Below are positions 9,645 through 18,080 of a stretch of 64,000 nt of DNA, piece by piece. The notes beneath the pieces are model-generated. The model worked only from the letters and a program-made list of their open reading frames with translations, searched no databases and had not been told where the DNA came from. The stretch covers positions 806,001-870,000 of the forward strand of contig NZ_JBFREB010000001.1 in the NCBI RefSeq assembly GCF_052114085.1, given 5' to 3'. Numbering within the stretch: the stretch's first letter is position 1; every line of letters starts with the position of its first letter. This DNA is from Leifsonia sp052114085. GTDB lineage: Bacteria; Actinomycetota; Actinomycetes; Actinomycetales; Microbacteriaceae. A program made the translations under genes and the position numbers.

Positions 9645-9965
9645 TCACGCTCCTCGAGCGTGGTTGTCCAGGTATTCGTCGAGCGCCCGCCGCGCCAATT
9701 CGGACGGGCGGATCCCCAATTCCTGCGCGAGGGCCTCCACTTCGCGTTTGCGGGGAGTCCGGAACTGAAGGACAGGGGAAACGCTGCCGTCGCCTCCTAG
9801 GGACTTCCGGCCAGGCGTGAGATTGGCGGTTCGCCGGGCGATCGCGTCTGCGCGCTCATCCGTGAGCCGACGGCCATCAGCTGTGGTGAACGTCTCCTGG
9901 TGGAGATCGATGTCGGCAATGGTGGCATCCGGGCCGACGATGAAGTCTTTGGGATCGATCGTCAT
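9645..9965 (-). CDS. Ribbon-helix-helix antitoxin-like protein
   Basis: A 106-residue protein whose C-terminal half (VSPVLQFRTPRKREVEALAQELGIRPSELARRALDEYL) has the pattern of a ribbon-helix-helix DNA-binding domain: a beta strand, then two helices. The N-terminal half is likely the toxin-contacting or dimer part. The ATG at 9965 follows GGAGGA by 7 bp and overlaps the upstream gene's stop (ATGA), so the pair is translationally coupled. Toxin-first order with an overlapping antitoxin is seen in several TA families. Assignment as antitoxin is from domain type and arrangement. Confidence 0.6.
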   Translation of the reverse strand: MTIDPKDFIVGPDATIADIDLHQETFTTADGRRLTDERADAIARRTANLTPGRKSLGGDGSVSPVLQFRTPRKREVEALAQELGIRPSELARRALDEYLDNHARGA

Positions 9966-10189
9966 GAAAGTCTCCTCCACTCCGTCGGCATTGCGTGGAT
10001 CACGGCCAATCCGTCCCCTCGATCGTTGGGAACGGTGACGATCTCCAGCTCTACCCCTCTGTCGTCGCGTCCGATGTACCGGAGAGCGTCCCCGTCCAAG
10101 CTGGGCTCTCCGGCATCCATCATGGCGATCAATATGCGTGCATTACCGATTCGGTGCTTTCGCGCGGACCTGGTCACGCGAATCTGCAC
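9962..10189 (-). CDS. Small putative toxin partner of the RHH protein
   Basis: A 75-residue protein starting at GTG 10189, rich in Arg and His at its N-terminus (TRSARKHRIG), with a middle GDALRYIGRDDRGVELEIV that predicts two strands and a C-terminal VIHAMPTEWR. The length, the single-domain look and the overlap with a ribbon-helix-helix gene suggest the toxin of a type II toxin-antitoxin pair, possibly of a BrnT- or DUF4258-like fold. No catalytic motif is certain. Confidence 0.55.
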   Translation of the reverse strand: MQIRVTRSARKHRIGNARILIAMMDAGEPSLDGDALRYIGRDDRGVELEIVTVPNDRGDGLAVIHAMPTEWRRLS

Positions 10190-10297
10190 ACGTCGATAGT
10201 GTCATACATTGACGACGATTACCACTTGTGGATGGATGAAAAAGCGCGCGGACGCGGCCGCACCGGCCGGATTTGGCGGCGGCCGGGGCGGGCGCGC

Positions 10298-10303
10298 TAG
10301 GGT
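10298..10303 (+). promoter_or_regulatory. Leaderless -10 box for the arginine leader peptide
   Basis: TAGGGT ends 6 bp before the ATG at 10310 of the Arg-rich leader ORF. TTGGCG at 10273-10278 is a possible -35 at 19 bp. The transcript would start at or next to the leader start codon and continue into argC. Confidence 0.5.
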
Positions 10304-10309
10304 TGTCCC

Positions 10310-10396
10310 ATGCTTTCCGTCCGGTGCACCGCTTCGACGCGTGCGGCATTCGCCGCCCGCGCCCTGCGCCGACGCCTGCGCGACCGCCGAAGCTAG
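10310..10396 (+). CDS. Arginine-rich leader peptide of the arg operon
   Basis: A 28-codon ORF (ATG 10310, TAG 10394-10396) that ends 85 bp before argC and is in a different frame from it. About one third of its residues are arginine, with the C-terminal part reading RALRRRLRDRRS. This is the design of an attenuation leader peptide: scarce charged tRNA-Arg would stall the ribosome on the Arg run and change RNA folding downstream. CGACGCC inside the Arg codons can pair with GGCGTCG at about 10435-10442, before argC. The operon lacks argR, which fits regulation by attenuation. The peptide is too short for homology and the mechanism is inferred. Confidence 0.6.
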   Translation: MLSVRCTASTRAAFAARALRRRLRDRRS

Positions 10397-10481
10397 GCGG
10401 CGTTCCGGGCGGTCCTGTGCGGATCGACGTGGGGCGTCGCCGTCGCCGAGATCCCCGTCGTCCACTCGAAAAGGAACAAGC

Positions 10482-11567
10482 ATGACTTTCTCGGTCGCTG
10501 TCGCAGGCGCCTCCGGGTACGCGGGTGGTGAGCTTCTGCGCATCCTCGCCGATCACCCGGACTTCGAGATCCGCACCGTCACCGCGCACCAGAACGCCGG
10601 ACACCCGCTGATCGCCCACCAGCCCCACCTCCGGTCGCTCGCGCACCTGACGCTCCAGGAGACCACGGCCGACACCCTGGCGGGGCACGACGTCGTCTTC
10701 CTCGCGCTCCCGCACGGCGCCTCGGGCGAGATCGCAGCGCAGTTGCCCGAGGACACGATCGTGGTCGACTGCGGCGCCGACCACCGGCTGGAGAACCCGG
10801 CCGACTGGGCCGCCTTCTACGGCGGCGAGCACTTCGGCGCCTGGGCGTACGGCGTGCCGGAACTCCCGCTGGACAGCGCGAACGCAGCCGCAGCAGACGA
10901 AGCCGCCACACCCGCCGCCCGGAAGCAGCGCGCCAACCTCGTCGGCGCCCGCCGCATCGCCGCCCCGGGCTGCAACGCCAGCGCGGTCTCCCTCGCCTTG
11001 GCGCCCGGCATCCGGTCCGGTCTCATCGAGGACCAGGACCTCGTCTCCGTTCTGGCCGTCGGGCCGTCCGGCGCCGGCAAGTCACTGAAGACGATGTACC
11101 TGGCCAGCGAGATCCTCGGCTCGGCGAACCCGTATGCGGTGGGCGGCACGCACCGCCACATCCCTGAGATCCAGCAGAACCTGCGCAAGTCGGGCGCCAC
11201 CGCGCCGACCGTCTCGTTCACTCCGGTGCTCGTGCCCATGTCGCGCGGCATCCTCGCCACCTCCACCGGTCGCGTGAAGCCGGGCGTCACGGCCGAGCAG
11301 GTGCAGTCGGCCTGGGAGGCCGCGTACGCCGAGGAGCCGTTCGTTCACGTGCTTCCCGCAGGCACCGTGCCGCGCACCGCCGACGTGCTGGGCTCGAACA
11401 CCGTGCTGATCGGCGTCGCGCTCGACGAAGCCGCCGGCCGCGTGGTCACCGTTCTGGCCCTCGACAACCTGTACAAGGGGACGGCGGGGGCCGCCATCCA
11501 GTCCGTCAACATCGCCCTCGGCCTCGACGAGACCGCGGGCCTGAGCGTGAACGGGGTCGCACCGTGA
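10482..11567 (+). CDS. argC: N-acetyl-gamma-glutamyl-phosphate reductase
   Basis: Third step of arginine synthesis: NADPH-dependent reduction of N-acetylglutamyl phosphate to the semialdehyde. The 361-residue enzyme begins with the nucleotide-binding GASGYAGGELLR (residues about 8-19) and has the catalytic cysteine in AAPGCNASAVSLALAP near residue 165. The ATG follows AAAAGGAAC. It is the first gene of argCJBDFH, behind the Arg-rich leader peptide, and its stop overlaps the argJ GTG (GTGA). Confidence 0.96.
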   Translation: MTFSVAVAGASGYAGGELLRILADHPDFEIRTVTAHQNAGHPLIAHQPHLRSLAHLTLQETTADTLAGHDVVFLALPHGASGEIAAQLPEDTIVVDCGADHRLENPADWAAFYGGEHFGAWAYGVPELPLDSANAAAADEAATPAARKQRANLVGARRIAAPGCNASAVSLALAPGIRSGLIEDQDLVSVLAVGPSGAGKSLKTMYLASEILGSANPYAVGGTHRHIPEIQQNLRKSGATAPTVSFTPVLVPMSRGILATSTGRVKPGVTAEQVQSAWEAAYAEEPFVHVLPAGTVPRTADVLGSNTVLIGVALDEAAGRVVTVLALDNLYKGTAGAAIQSVNIALGLDETAGLSVNGVAP

Positions 11568-12718
11568 GTGTCACAGCCGCGTCCGGATTCTCCGCTGCCG
11601 GCGTCGTCGCCGGGCTCAAATCGAGCGGCAAGCGCGACCTCGCGCTCGTCCAGAACCGTGGACCGCTGAACGCGGCGGCCGTGGTGTTCACCACCAACCG
11701 CTGCAAGGCGAACCCGGTGCTGTGGAGCGAGCAGGTCATCCAGGACGGCGTCGTCTCCGCCATCGTCCTCAACTCGGGCGGGGCGAACTGCTACACCGGC
11801 GCCCAGGGCTTCCAGACCACCCACGCGACGGCAGAAGCGGTCGCCGAGCAGCTCGGCGTCTCCGCCGGGGATGTGCTGGTCTGCTCCACGGGTCTCATCG
11901 GCGAGCAGCTGCCGCTCGACAAGCTCATCGGCGGGGTGGCGGCGGCGGCCGGAGCGCTGGCGAGCGATGCGGGTCTCGGCGCGGCCGAGGCCATCATGAC
12001 GACCGACACGCGCCCGAAACAGTCCGAGTACCGTTCACCGGATGGCTGGACGATCGGCGGGATGGCGAAGGGCGCCGGGATGCTCGCGCCCGGCCTCGCG
12101 ACGATGCTCGTCGTGATCACGACCGACGCCGTGCTCGGCTCGGCGCAGCTGGACCGGGCACTCCGTTCGGCGACGCGCGTCACTTTCGACCGCCTCGACT
12201 CCGACGGCTGCATGTCCACCAATGACACCGTCGCGCTGCTGGGATCGGGAGCGAGCGGGGTGGAACCCGATGAGGCGACGTTCGCGCTCGCGCTGACCGG
12301 GGTCTGCCGCGACCTCGCCGAGCAGCTGCAGGCGGATGCTGAGGGCGCCTCGCACGACGTGGCCATCCAGGTCGTCAACGCGAAGACGGAGGACGAGGCG
12401 GTCACGGTCGCCCGTGCGGTTTCGCGCAGCAACCTCTTCAAGGCGGCGATCTTCGGCAACGACCCCAATTGGGGCCGGGTGCTGGCCGCCGCGGGAACCA
12501 CCGACGCGGCGTTCGACCCGTACGGCATCGACGTGGCGATCAACGGCATCCAGGTCTGCACCGCCGGGGAGCCCGACCAGCCGCGCGAGCTGGTCGACCT
12601 CACGCCGCGCAAGGCGCACATCCTGATCGACCTGCACGCGGGGGAAGAGACCGCGACCATCCTCACCAACGACCTGACCCACGACTACGTGCACGAGAAC
12701 AGCGCGTACGCCAGCTGA
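11564..12718 (+). CDS. argJ: Bifunctional ornithine acetyltransferase / N-acetylglutamate synthase
   Basis: ArgJ recycles the acetyl group from N-acetylornithine to glutamate (and in bifunctional forms also uses acetyl-CoA). The 384-residue precursor contains GMLAPGLATMLVVITTDAV near residues 170-188; ArgJ cleaves itself just before the threonine of ATML, which becomes the nucleophile. NDPNWGRVLAAAG near 300 is another family block. The GTG at 11564 overlaps argC and the stop overlaps argB, so translation is coupled along the operon. Presence of argJ implies the cyclic acetyl pathway, so no separate argE is needed. Confidence 0.95.
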   Translation: MSVTAASGFSAAGVVAGLKSSGKRDLALVQNRGPLNAAAVVFTTNRCKANPVLWSEQVIQDGVVSAIVLNSGGANCYTGAQGFQTTHATAEAVAEQLGVSAGDVLVCSTGLIGEQLPLDKLIGGVAAAAGALASDAGLGAAEAIMTTDTRPKQSEYRSPDGWTIGGMAKGAGMLAPGLATMLVVITTDAVLGSAQLDRALRSATRVTFDRLDSDGCMSTNDTVALLGSGASGVEPDEATFALALTGVCRDLAEQLQADAEGASHDVAIQVVNAKTEDEAVTVARAVSRSNLFKAAIFGNDPNWGRVLAAAGTTDAAFDPYGIDVAINGIQVCTAGEPDQPRELVDLTPRKAHILIDLHAGEETATILTNDLTHDYVHENSAYAS

Positions 12719-13629
12719 TGACGACGGACGAGATGACCGAGGAGGCTGCGGACCGGGAGGTCGCCGCAGCCAAAGCCGCGACCCTGATCGAGTCGCTGCC
12801 GTGGCTGAAGACGTTCCACGACCAGATCATCGTCGTGAAGTTCGGCGGGAACGCCATGGTCAACGAGGAGTTGCAGCGCACCTTCGCCGAAGACATGGTC
12901 TACCTGCGCTACGCGGGCATCCGCCCCGTCGTGGTGCACGGGGGTGGTCCCCAGATCTCGGCGATGCTCGACCGGCTCGGAATCGCGTCCGAGTTCCGCG
13001 GCGGCTACCGGGTGACGACTCCGGAGGCGATGGATGTGGTGCGCATGGTCCTCACCGGCCAGATCAACCGCGACATCGTCGGCAACATCAACAAGCACGG
13101 CCCGCTCGCATCCGGTCTCTCCGGAGAGGACGCGGCGCTGTTCCAGGGCCGCCGTCGCGCCGCGGTGATCGACGGCGAGGAGGTCGATCTCGGTCTCGTC
13201 GGCGATGTGGTCGCAGTCGACCCGGAGGCGGTGCTGACGCAGTTGGCGGCGGGCCGCATCCCTGTCGTGTCGTCCATCGCGCCGGACATCGACGACGCCG
13301 GGCAGGCGCTCAACGTCAATGCCGACGCCGCGGCGGCCGCGCTCGCCATCGCGCTCGGGGCGTCCAAGCTCGTGATCCTGACCGATGTCGCCGGCCTGTA
13401 CAGCGACTGGCCGGACCGCGAGTCGCTGTTGTCGAAGATCGGTGCGGACGAGCTGCGCGAGCTTCTGCCCTCGCTCGAGTCGGGCATGATCCCCAAGATG
13501 GCGGCGTGCCTGGACGCGGTCGACGGGGGAGTGGCGAAGGCTGCGATCATCGACGGGCGGGTGCCGCACTCGATCCTGCTCGAGGTGTTCACGCAGTCCG
13601 GAATCGGTACGGAGGTGGTGCCCGCGTGA
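12718..13629 (+). CDS. argB: Acetylglutamate kinase
   Basis: Phosphorylates N-acetylglutamate, usually the arginine-feedback-controlled step in organisms with argJ. The 303-residue protein has the amino-acid kinase glycine motif VKFGGNAM (near residue 40), VVVHGGGPQI near 70, and NVNADAAAAALAIALGASKLVILTDV near 200-225 for nucleotide binding. An N-terminal helix of about 30 residues precedes the kinase core, as in arginine-sensitive hexameric forms, so feedback inhibition is likely. The ATG shares bases with the argJ stop (TGATG). Confidence 0.96.
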   Translation: MTTDEMTEEAADREVAAAKAATLIESLPWLKTFHDQIIVVKFGGNAMVNEELQRTFAEDMVYLRYAGIRPVVVHGGGPQISAMLDRLGIASEFRGGYRVTTPEAMDVVRMVLTGQINRDIVGNINKHGPLASGLSGEDAALFQGRRRAAVIDGEEVDLGLVGDVVAVDPEAVLTQLAAGRIPVVSSIAPDIDDAGQALNVNADAAAAALAIALGASKLVILTDVAGLYSDWPDRESLLSKIGADELRELLPSLESGMIPKMAACLDAVDGGVAKAAIIDGRVPHSILLEVFTQSGIGTEVVPA

Positions 13630-14858
13630 GCGAGGGACTGGGAGAGAACGCGGACACGGATACCGCGCAGTGGCGTGACGGCGGCTGGAAGGCGTCGTAC
13701 GGCAACGTGATGATGCGGACTCTGGCGACGCCGAAGCTGATGCTGGTGCGCGGCGAGGGCGCGCGCGTGTGGGATGTCGACGGCAACGAGTACCTCGACT
13801 TCCTGGCGGGCATCGCGGTCAATTCACTCGGGCACGCGCATCCCGCGCTCGTGGATGCGGTGAGCCGGCAGATCGGGACGCTCGCCCATGTGTCCAACTA
13901 CTTCTCGACGCCGCCGCAGATCGAACTCGCCGACCGCCTGCGGGCGATCACCGGGGCGGGTGAGCGGGGTCGGGTGCTGTTCGGCAACTCGGGCGCCGAG
14001 GCGAACGAGGCGGCCTTCAAGCTGGCCCGCCTCAACCGCGGCCCGCACGGCCGTCGCACGCGCGTCCTCGCCCTGCACAACGCGTTCCACGGTCGCACCA
14101 TGGGCTCGCTGGCCCTCACCGGCAAGCCCCCGATGCGTGAGGCTTTCGAGCCGCTGCCCGGCGGTGTCGAGCACATCGACTCCACCATCGCGGCGCTGGA
14201 GGCGGCCATCGACGACCGGGTCGCCGCACTTTTCGTCGAGCCCATCAAGGGCGAGGCCGGCGTGCTCGACCTGCCGCACGGGTTCCTCCGGCGCGCGCGG
14301 GAGCTCACGGAGCAGCACGGCGCCCTACTCATCGTGGATGAGATCCAGACCGGGGTGGGCCGCACCGGTCAGTGGTTCGCCTACCAGCACTCCGGCATCC
14401 TTCCGGATGCTGTCACCGTCGCAAAGGGCATGGCCGGTGGCGTTCCCATCGGCGCGCTCGTCACGTTCGGCTGGGCCTCCGAACTGTTCTCGCAGGGCCA
14501 GCACGGTTCGACATTCGGCGGCAACCCGCTCGCGACGGCCGCAGGCAATGCCGTCCTGGCGGAGATCGAGCGGGCCGACCTGATCGGCAACGCGGCGCGG
14601 CGCGGCCAGGAGCTGAAGCAGATCATCCGCTCCTTCGACTCGCCCCTCGTCGGCGACGTGCGCGGCCACGGACTGCTGATCGGCATCGGCCTTACCGAGG
14701 GCGACGCACACCGCCTCTCCGACGCCGCGCTGCGGTACGGCCTCATCATCAACGCGCCGAACGAGTCCAGCATCCGCCTCGCGCCTCCGCTGATCGTGGG
14801 CGACTCCGAGCTCGCCGAATTCCGCGAACGCTTCGGGCGCGCGCTCGGTTCCGTCTGA
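13626..14858 (+). CDS. argD: Acetylornithine aminotransferase
   Basis: PLP enzyme that converts N-acetylglutamate semialdehyde to N-acetylornithine. The 410-residue protein has class III aminotransferase blocks: FLAGIAVNSLGHAHP, FGNSGAEANEAAFKLAR, LLIVDEIQTGVGRTG with the PLP-contacting Asp, and VTVAKGMAGG with the Schiff-base lysine near residue 265. GTG start overlaps the argB stop by 4 bp. A 43-bp gap with a ribosome site follows before argF. Confidence 0.95.
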   Translation: MSEGLGENADTDTAQWRDGGWKASYGNVMMRTLATPKLMLVRGEGARVWDVDGNEYLDFLAGIAVNSLGHAHPALVDAVSRQIGTLAHVSNYFSTPPQIELADRLRAITGAGERGRVLFGNSGAEANEAAFKLARLNRGPHGRRTRVLALHNAFHGRTMGSLALTGKPPMREAFEPLPGGVEHIDSTIAALEAAIDDRVAALFVEPIKGEAGVLDLPHGFLRRARELTEQHGALLIVDEIQTGVGRTGQWFAYQHSGILPDAVTVAKGMAGGVPIGALVTFGWASELFSQGQHGSTFGGNPLATAAGNAVLAEIERADLIGNAARRGQELKQIIRSFDSPLVGDVRGHGLLIGIGLTEGDAHRLSDAALRYGLIINAPNESSIRLAPPLIVGDSELAEFRERFGRALGSV

Positions 14859-14901
14859 CCACTTCGACCACCTCCTTCAGCACCACGAAAGGGCGGGCAG
14901 C

Positions 14902-15849
14902 ATGACCCGGCACTTCCTCCGCGACGACGACCTCTCGCCCGCCGAGCAGGCCCAGGTTCTGGCCCTCGCGGCCGACCTCAAGCGCGACCGCTTCCAGGTG
15001 AAGCCGCTGGCCGGCCCGCAGACCGTCGCGGTCATCTTCGACAAGACGTCGACCCGCACCCGGGTCTCGTTCGCCGTGGGGATCGCCGACCTCGGCGGCA
15101 GCCCGCTCATCATCCAGAGCGGCGAGAGCCAGCTGGGCGGCAAGGAGTCGCTCGCGGACACCGCACGCGTGCTGGAGCGGATGGTCGCCGCGATCGTCTG
15201 GCGCACGTACGCGCAATCGGGGCTGGAGGAGATGGCGGCGGGGACGCGCGTGCCGGTCGTCAATGCGCTGTCGGACGACTTCCACCCGTGCCAGATCCTG
15301 GCCGACCTGCTCACGGTGCGGGAGCACAAGGGCCACACGGAGGGGCTGACCATGAGCTACTTCGGCGACGGCGCCAACAACATGGCGCACTCGTACCTGC
15401 TCGGTGGCGCCACGGCCGGCATGCACGTCCGCATCGCGGCGCCCGCCGAGTACGCGCCCGACGCGACGATCGTCGCGGATGCGCGGGCGATCGCGGAGCG
15501 GACCGGCGGCTCGGTCGCCGTGCTCACCGACCCGGAGGAGGCGGCGGCGGGCGCGGACGTCATGGTCACCGACACCTGGGTGTCGATGGGCAAGGAGGAC
15601 GAGAAGGCCGAACGCGTCGCCGTCTTCGGCGACTACACCGTCGATGCCCGCCTGATGGGTCTCGCCGACCCGCAGGCGATCTTCCTCCACTGCCTCCCCG
15701 CCTACCGCGGGTACGAGGTCAGCGCGGACGTGGTCGACGGGCCGCAGTCGGTGGTCTGGGACGAGGCGGAGAACCGGCTGCACGCGCAGAAGGCGCTGCT
15801 CGCCTGGCTGCTGGAGAAGAACGCGAACGACACGGAGGCCGGCGCATGA
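14902..15849 (+). CDS. argF: Ornithine carbamoyltransferase
   Basis: Joins carbamoyl phosphate and ornithine to make citrulline. The 315-residue protein has the carbamoyl-phosphate motif KTSTRTRVSF (residues about 50-59), the DDFHPCQILADLLT block near 130-143, and the ornithine-binding/catalytic HCLPAYRGYEV near 270. It ends in ATGA overlap with argH. No argR follows, unlike the argFRGH order of many actinobacteria. Confidence 0.96.
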   Translation: MTRHFLRDDDLSPAEQAQVLALAADLKRDRFQVKPLAGPQTVAVIFDKTSTRTRVSFAVGIADLGGSPLIIQSGESQLGGKESLADTARVLERMVAAIVWRTYAQSGLEEMAAGTRVPVVNALSDDFHPCQILADLLTVREHKGHTEGLTMSYFGDGANNMAHSYLLGGATAGMHVRIAAPAEYAPDATIVADARAIAERTGGSVAVLTDPEEAAAGADVMVTDTWVSMGKEDEKAERVAVFGDYTVDARLMGLADPQAIFLHCLPAYRGYEVSADVVDGPQSVVWDEAENRLHAQKALLAWLLEKNANDTEAGA

Positions 15850-17312
15850 CGGACGAGACGACGGGCGGCGGCACGACCGGCGGCAAGACCGGCGAGGGCT
15901 CGCTCTGGGGAGCCCGGTTCGCCGGGGGTCCCTCTCCCGAACTCGCCGCACTCAGCAAGTCGACGCACTTCGACTGGGAGCTCGCGGCGTACGACATCGC
16001 CGGCTCGCGGGCGCACGCACGTGCGCTCGCCGCGGCCGGGTACCTCACGCCGGAGGAGCTCGACGGGATGCTGTCCGCCCTCGACGCCCTCGACCGCGAC
16101 GTCGCATCCGGGGCCTTCGCCGCTGCCGAGACCGACGAGGACGTGCACGGCGCCCTCGAGCGCGGACTCATCGAGCGCGCCGGAGCGGACCTCGGCGGCA
16201 AGCTGCGCGCCGGCCGCAGCCGCAACGACCAGATCGCGACCCTCATCCGGCTGTACCTGCGCGACCACGCCGGCGTCATCGCCGAGCAGCTGATCGCCCT
16301 GGTGGACGCCATCGCCTCGCAGGCGGGGGCGCATCCCACCGCCGTCATGCCGGGACGCACTCACCTGCAGCACGCGCAGCCCGTGCTTCTCGCGCACCAC
16401 CTGCTGGCCCACTGCTGGCCTCTGGTCCGCGACCTCGAGCGCCTGGCCGATTGGGATGTGCGGGCCAACGTCTCGCCGTATGGCTCCGGCGCCCTGGCCG
16501 GCTCGACACTGGGCCTGGACCCGTCACTCGTCGCCCGCGAGCTGGGCTTCGCGCGCAGCTCCGAGAACTCGATCGACGGCACGGCGGCCCGGGATGTGGT
16601 GGCCGAGTTCGCGTACGTCGCCGCCCAGATCGGCGTCGACCTCTCGCGGTTCGCCGAGGAGATCATCCTGTGGAACACGCGCGAGTTCGGCTTCGTCACA
16701 CTCGACGACAGCTACTCGACCGGGTCGTCGATCATGCCGCAGAAGAAGAACCCCGACATCGCGGAGCTCGCGCGCGGCAAGGCGGGCCGCCTGATCGGCA
16801 ACGCCACCGGGCTGCTGACCACGCTGAAGGGTCTGCCGCTCGCGTACAACCGCGACCTGCAAGAGGACAAGGAGCCGGTGTTCGACTCGGTCCGCACCCT
16901 CGAGACGGTGCTGCCCGCCTTCACCGGCATGGTCGCGACGCTGCGGTTCAACACCGAGCGGATGGCCGAGCTGGCTCCGCAGGGATTCTCCTTGGCGACG
17001 GACGTGGCGGAGTGGCTGGTCAAGCAGCACGTCCCCTTCCGCACCGCGCACGAGCTGAGCGGAAGCCTGGTTCGGGTCGCGGAGGAGAACGGGCTGGAAC
17101 TGCACGAGGTCTCCGACGACCAGCTCGCCGCGATCTCGCCGCTGCTCACCCCCGAGGTCCGGTCGGTGCTGTCGGTCGAGGGCTCGGTTGCCAGCCGCGA
17201 CGGCATCGGCGGGACCGCCCCCGACCGCGTCGCCGAACAGCTGGCAGCCCTGACGGACCACGTCCGCAAGGCCACCCTCGCCCTGCGTGCGACACGAAGG
17301 GATCTGGTCTGA
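15846..17312 (+). CDS. argH: Argininosuccinate lyase
   Basis: Last step of arginine synthesis: splits argininosuccinate to arginine and fumarate. The 488-residue protein has a family N-terminus (LWGARFAGGPSPELAALSKS), KLRAGRSRNDQIAT near residue 118, TAVMPGRTHLQHAQP near 160, and the superfamily signature SSIMPQKKNPDIAEL near 295 with the catalytic serine loop. argG is not between argF and argH, so argininosuccinate synthase must be encoded elsewhere. Confidence 0.96.
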   Translation: MTDETTGGGTTGGKTGEGSLWGARFAGGPSPELAALSKSTHFDWELAAYDIAGSRAHARALAAAGYLTPEELDGMLSALDALDRDVASGAFAAAETDEDVHGALERGLIERAGADLGGKLRAGRSRNDQIATLIRLYLRDHAGVIAEQLIALVDAIASQAGAHPTAVMPGRTHLQHAQPVLLAHHLLAHCWPLVRDLERLADWDVRANVSPYGSGALAGSTLGLDPSLVARELGFARSSENSIDGTAARDVVAEFAYVAAQIGVDLSRFAEEIILWNTREFGFVTLDDSYSTGSSIMPQKKNPDIAELARGKAGRLIGNATGLLTTLKGLPLAYNRDLQEDKEPVFDSVRTLETVLPAFTGMVATLRFNTERMAELAPQGFSLATDVAEWLVKQHVPFRTAHELSGSLVRVAEENGLELHEVSDDQLAAISPLLTPEVRSVLSVEGSVASRDGIGGTAPDRVAEQLAALTDHVRKATLALRATRRDLV

Positions 17313-17434
17313 TGGCGCGGTTCGAACCGGAGCGGAAGCGGCCGTGGATCATCACCGTGGTCGTGGTGGTCGCCGTCGCGGTGATCGTGGTGGGCCTCAT
17401 CGTCGCCGTCGCCGCGGGCGGCCGGATCTTCTGA
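17312..17434 (+). CDS. 40-residue single-pass membrane peptide
   Basis: A short ORF whose ATG overlaps the argH stop (TGATG) and whose stop is one base before the mpg start, so it is packed between two real genes as if translated. It has a basic N-terminus (MARFEPERKRP) and one hydrophobic helix of about 23 residues made almost entirely of Val, Ile and Ala, ending GGRIF. Function unknown; the topology would place the short charged N-terminus in the cytoplasm. Confidence 0.6.
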   Translation: MARFEPERKRPWIITVVVVVAVAVIVVGLIVAVAAGGRIF

Positions 17435-17435
17435 C

Positions 17436-18065
17436 GTGACGCTCTACCGGCCCACGCGCGACGAGTTCCTGCCGTCGTCGCTGGAGGTCGCCCCGCGCCT
17501 CCTCGGGGCGGTGCTGCGTCACGACTCGCCGGAGGGGGCGGTCGCGCTGCGCATCACCGAGGTGGAGGCGTACATCGGTGACGGCCTCGACCCGGGCTCG
17601 CACGCCTTCCGCGGTCGCACGAAGCGCAACGGCGTGATGTACGGCGCGCCCGGGCACGTCTACACGTACTTCACGTACGGGATGCACGTCTGCGCCAACG
17701 TGGTCTGCTCACCGGAGGGGGAGGCGACCGCCGTGCTGCTGCGCGCGGCGGAGGTGGTCGAGGGCGAGGACCTCGCGGAGCACCGCCGCGTCGGCGCCAG
17801 CGGCCGCAGCATCCCGCACCGCGACCTCGCCCGCGGGCCTGCGCGGCTGGTGGTGGCGGCCGGGATGAGCCTCGCCGACGACGGAGCCGACCTGTTCAGC
17901 CCGCCGTTCGAGATCGAGCTGCCGACCGAGCCGGCGGAGTACCAGACAGGGCCCCGCACCGGAGTGTCGGGCGCGGGAGGCGGTCTCGCCTTCCCCTGGC
18001 GCTACTGGCTGCCCGGCGACCCGACGGTCTCGCCGTACAAGCGGCACCCGAAGTCGGACGACTGA
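17436..18065 (+). CDS. mpg: 3-methyladenine DNA glycosylase (AAG/Mpg family)
   Basis: Base-excision repair enzyme that removes alkylated purines. The 209-residue protein has the family blocks RITEVEAYIG (catalytic Glu, near residue 46), HAFRGRTKRNGVMYG near 55-70 and VYTYFTYGMHVCANVV near 75-90, then RGPARL near 130. GTG start at 17436. It follows the arginine operon by position only; a functional link is not expected. Confidence 0.93.
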   Translation: MTLYRPTRDEFLPSSLEVAPRLLGAVLRHDSPEGAVALRITEVEAYIGDGLDPGSHAFRGRTKRNGVMYGAPGHVYTYFTYGMHVCANVVCSPEGEATAVLLRAAEVVEGEDLAEHRRVGASGRSIPHRDLARGPARLVVAAGMSLADDGADLFSPPFEIELPTEPAEYQTGPRTGVSGAGGGLAFPWRYWLPGDPTVSPYKRHPKSDD

Positions 18066-18080
18066 CCCGCCCCCGGCGCG

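Noticed and set aside
10190..10300. ArgR operator upstream of the arg operon
   Set aside because: No pair of clear ARG boxes was seen by eye; a matrix search would be needed.
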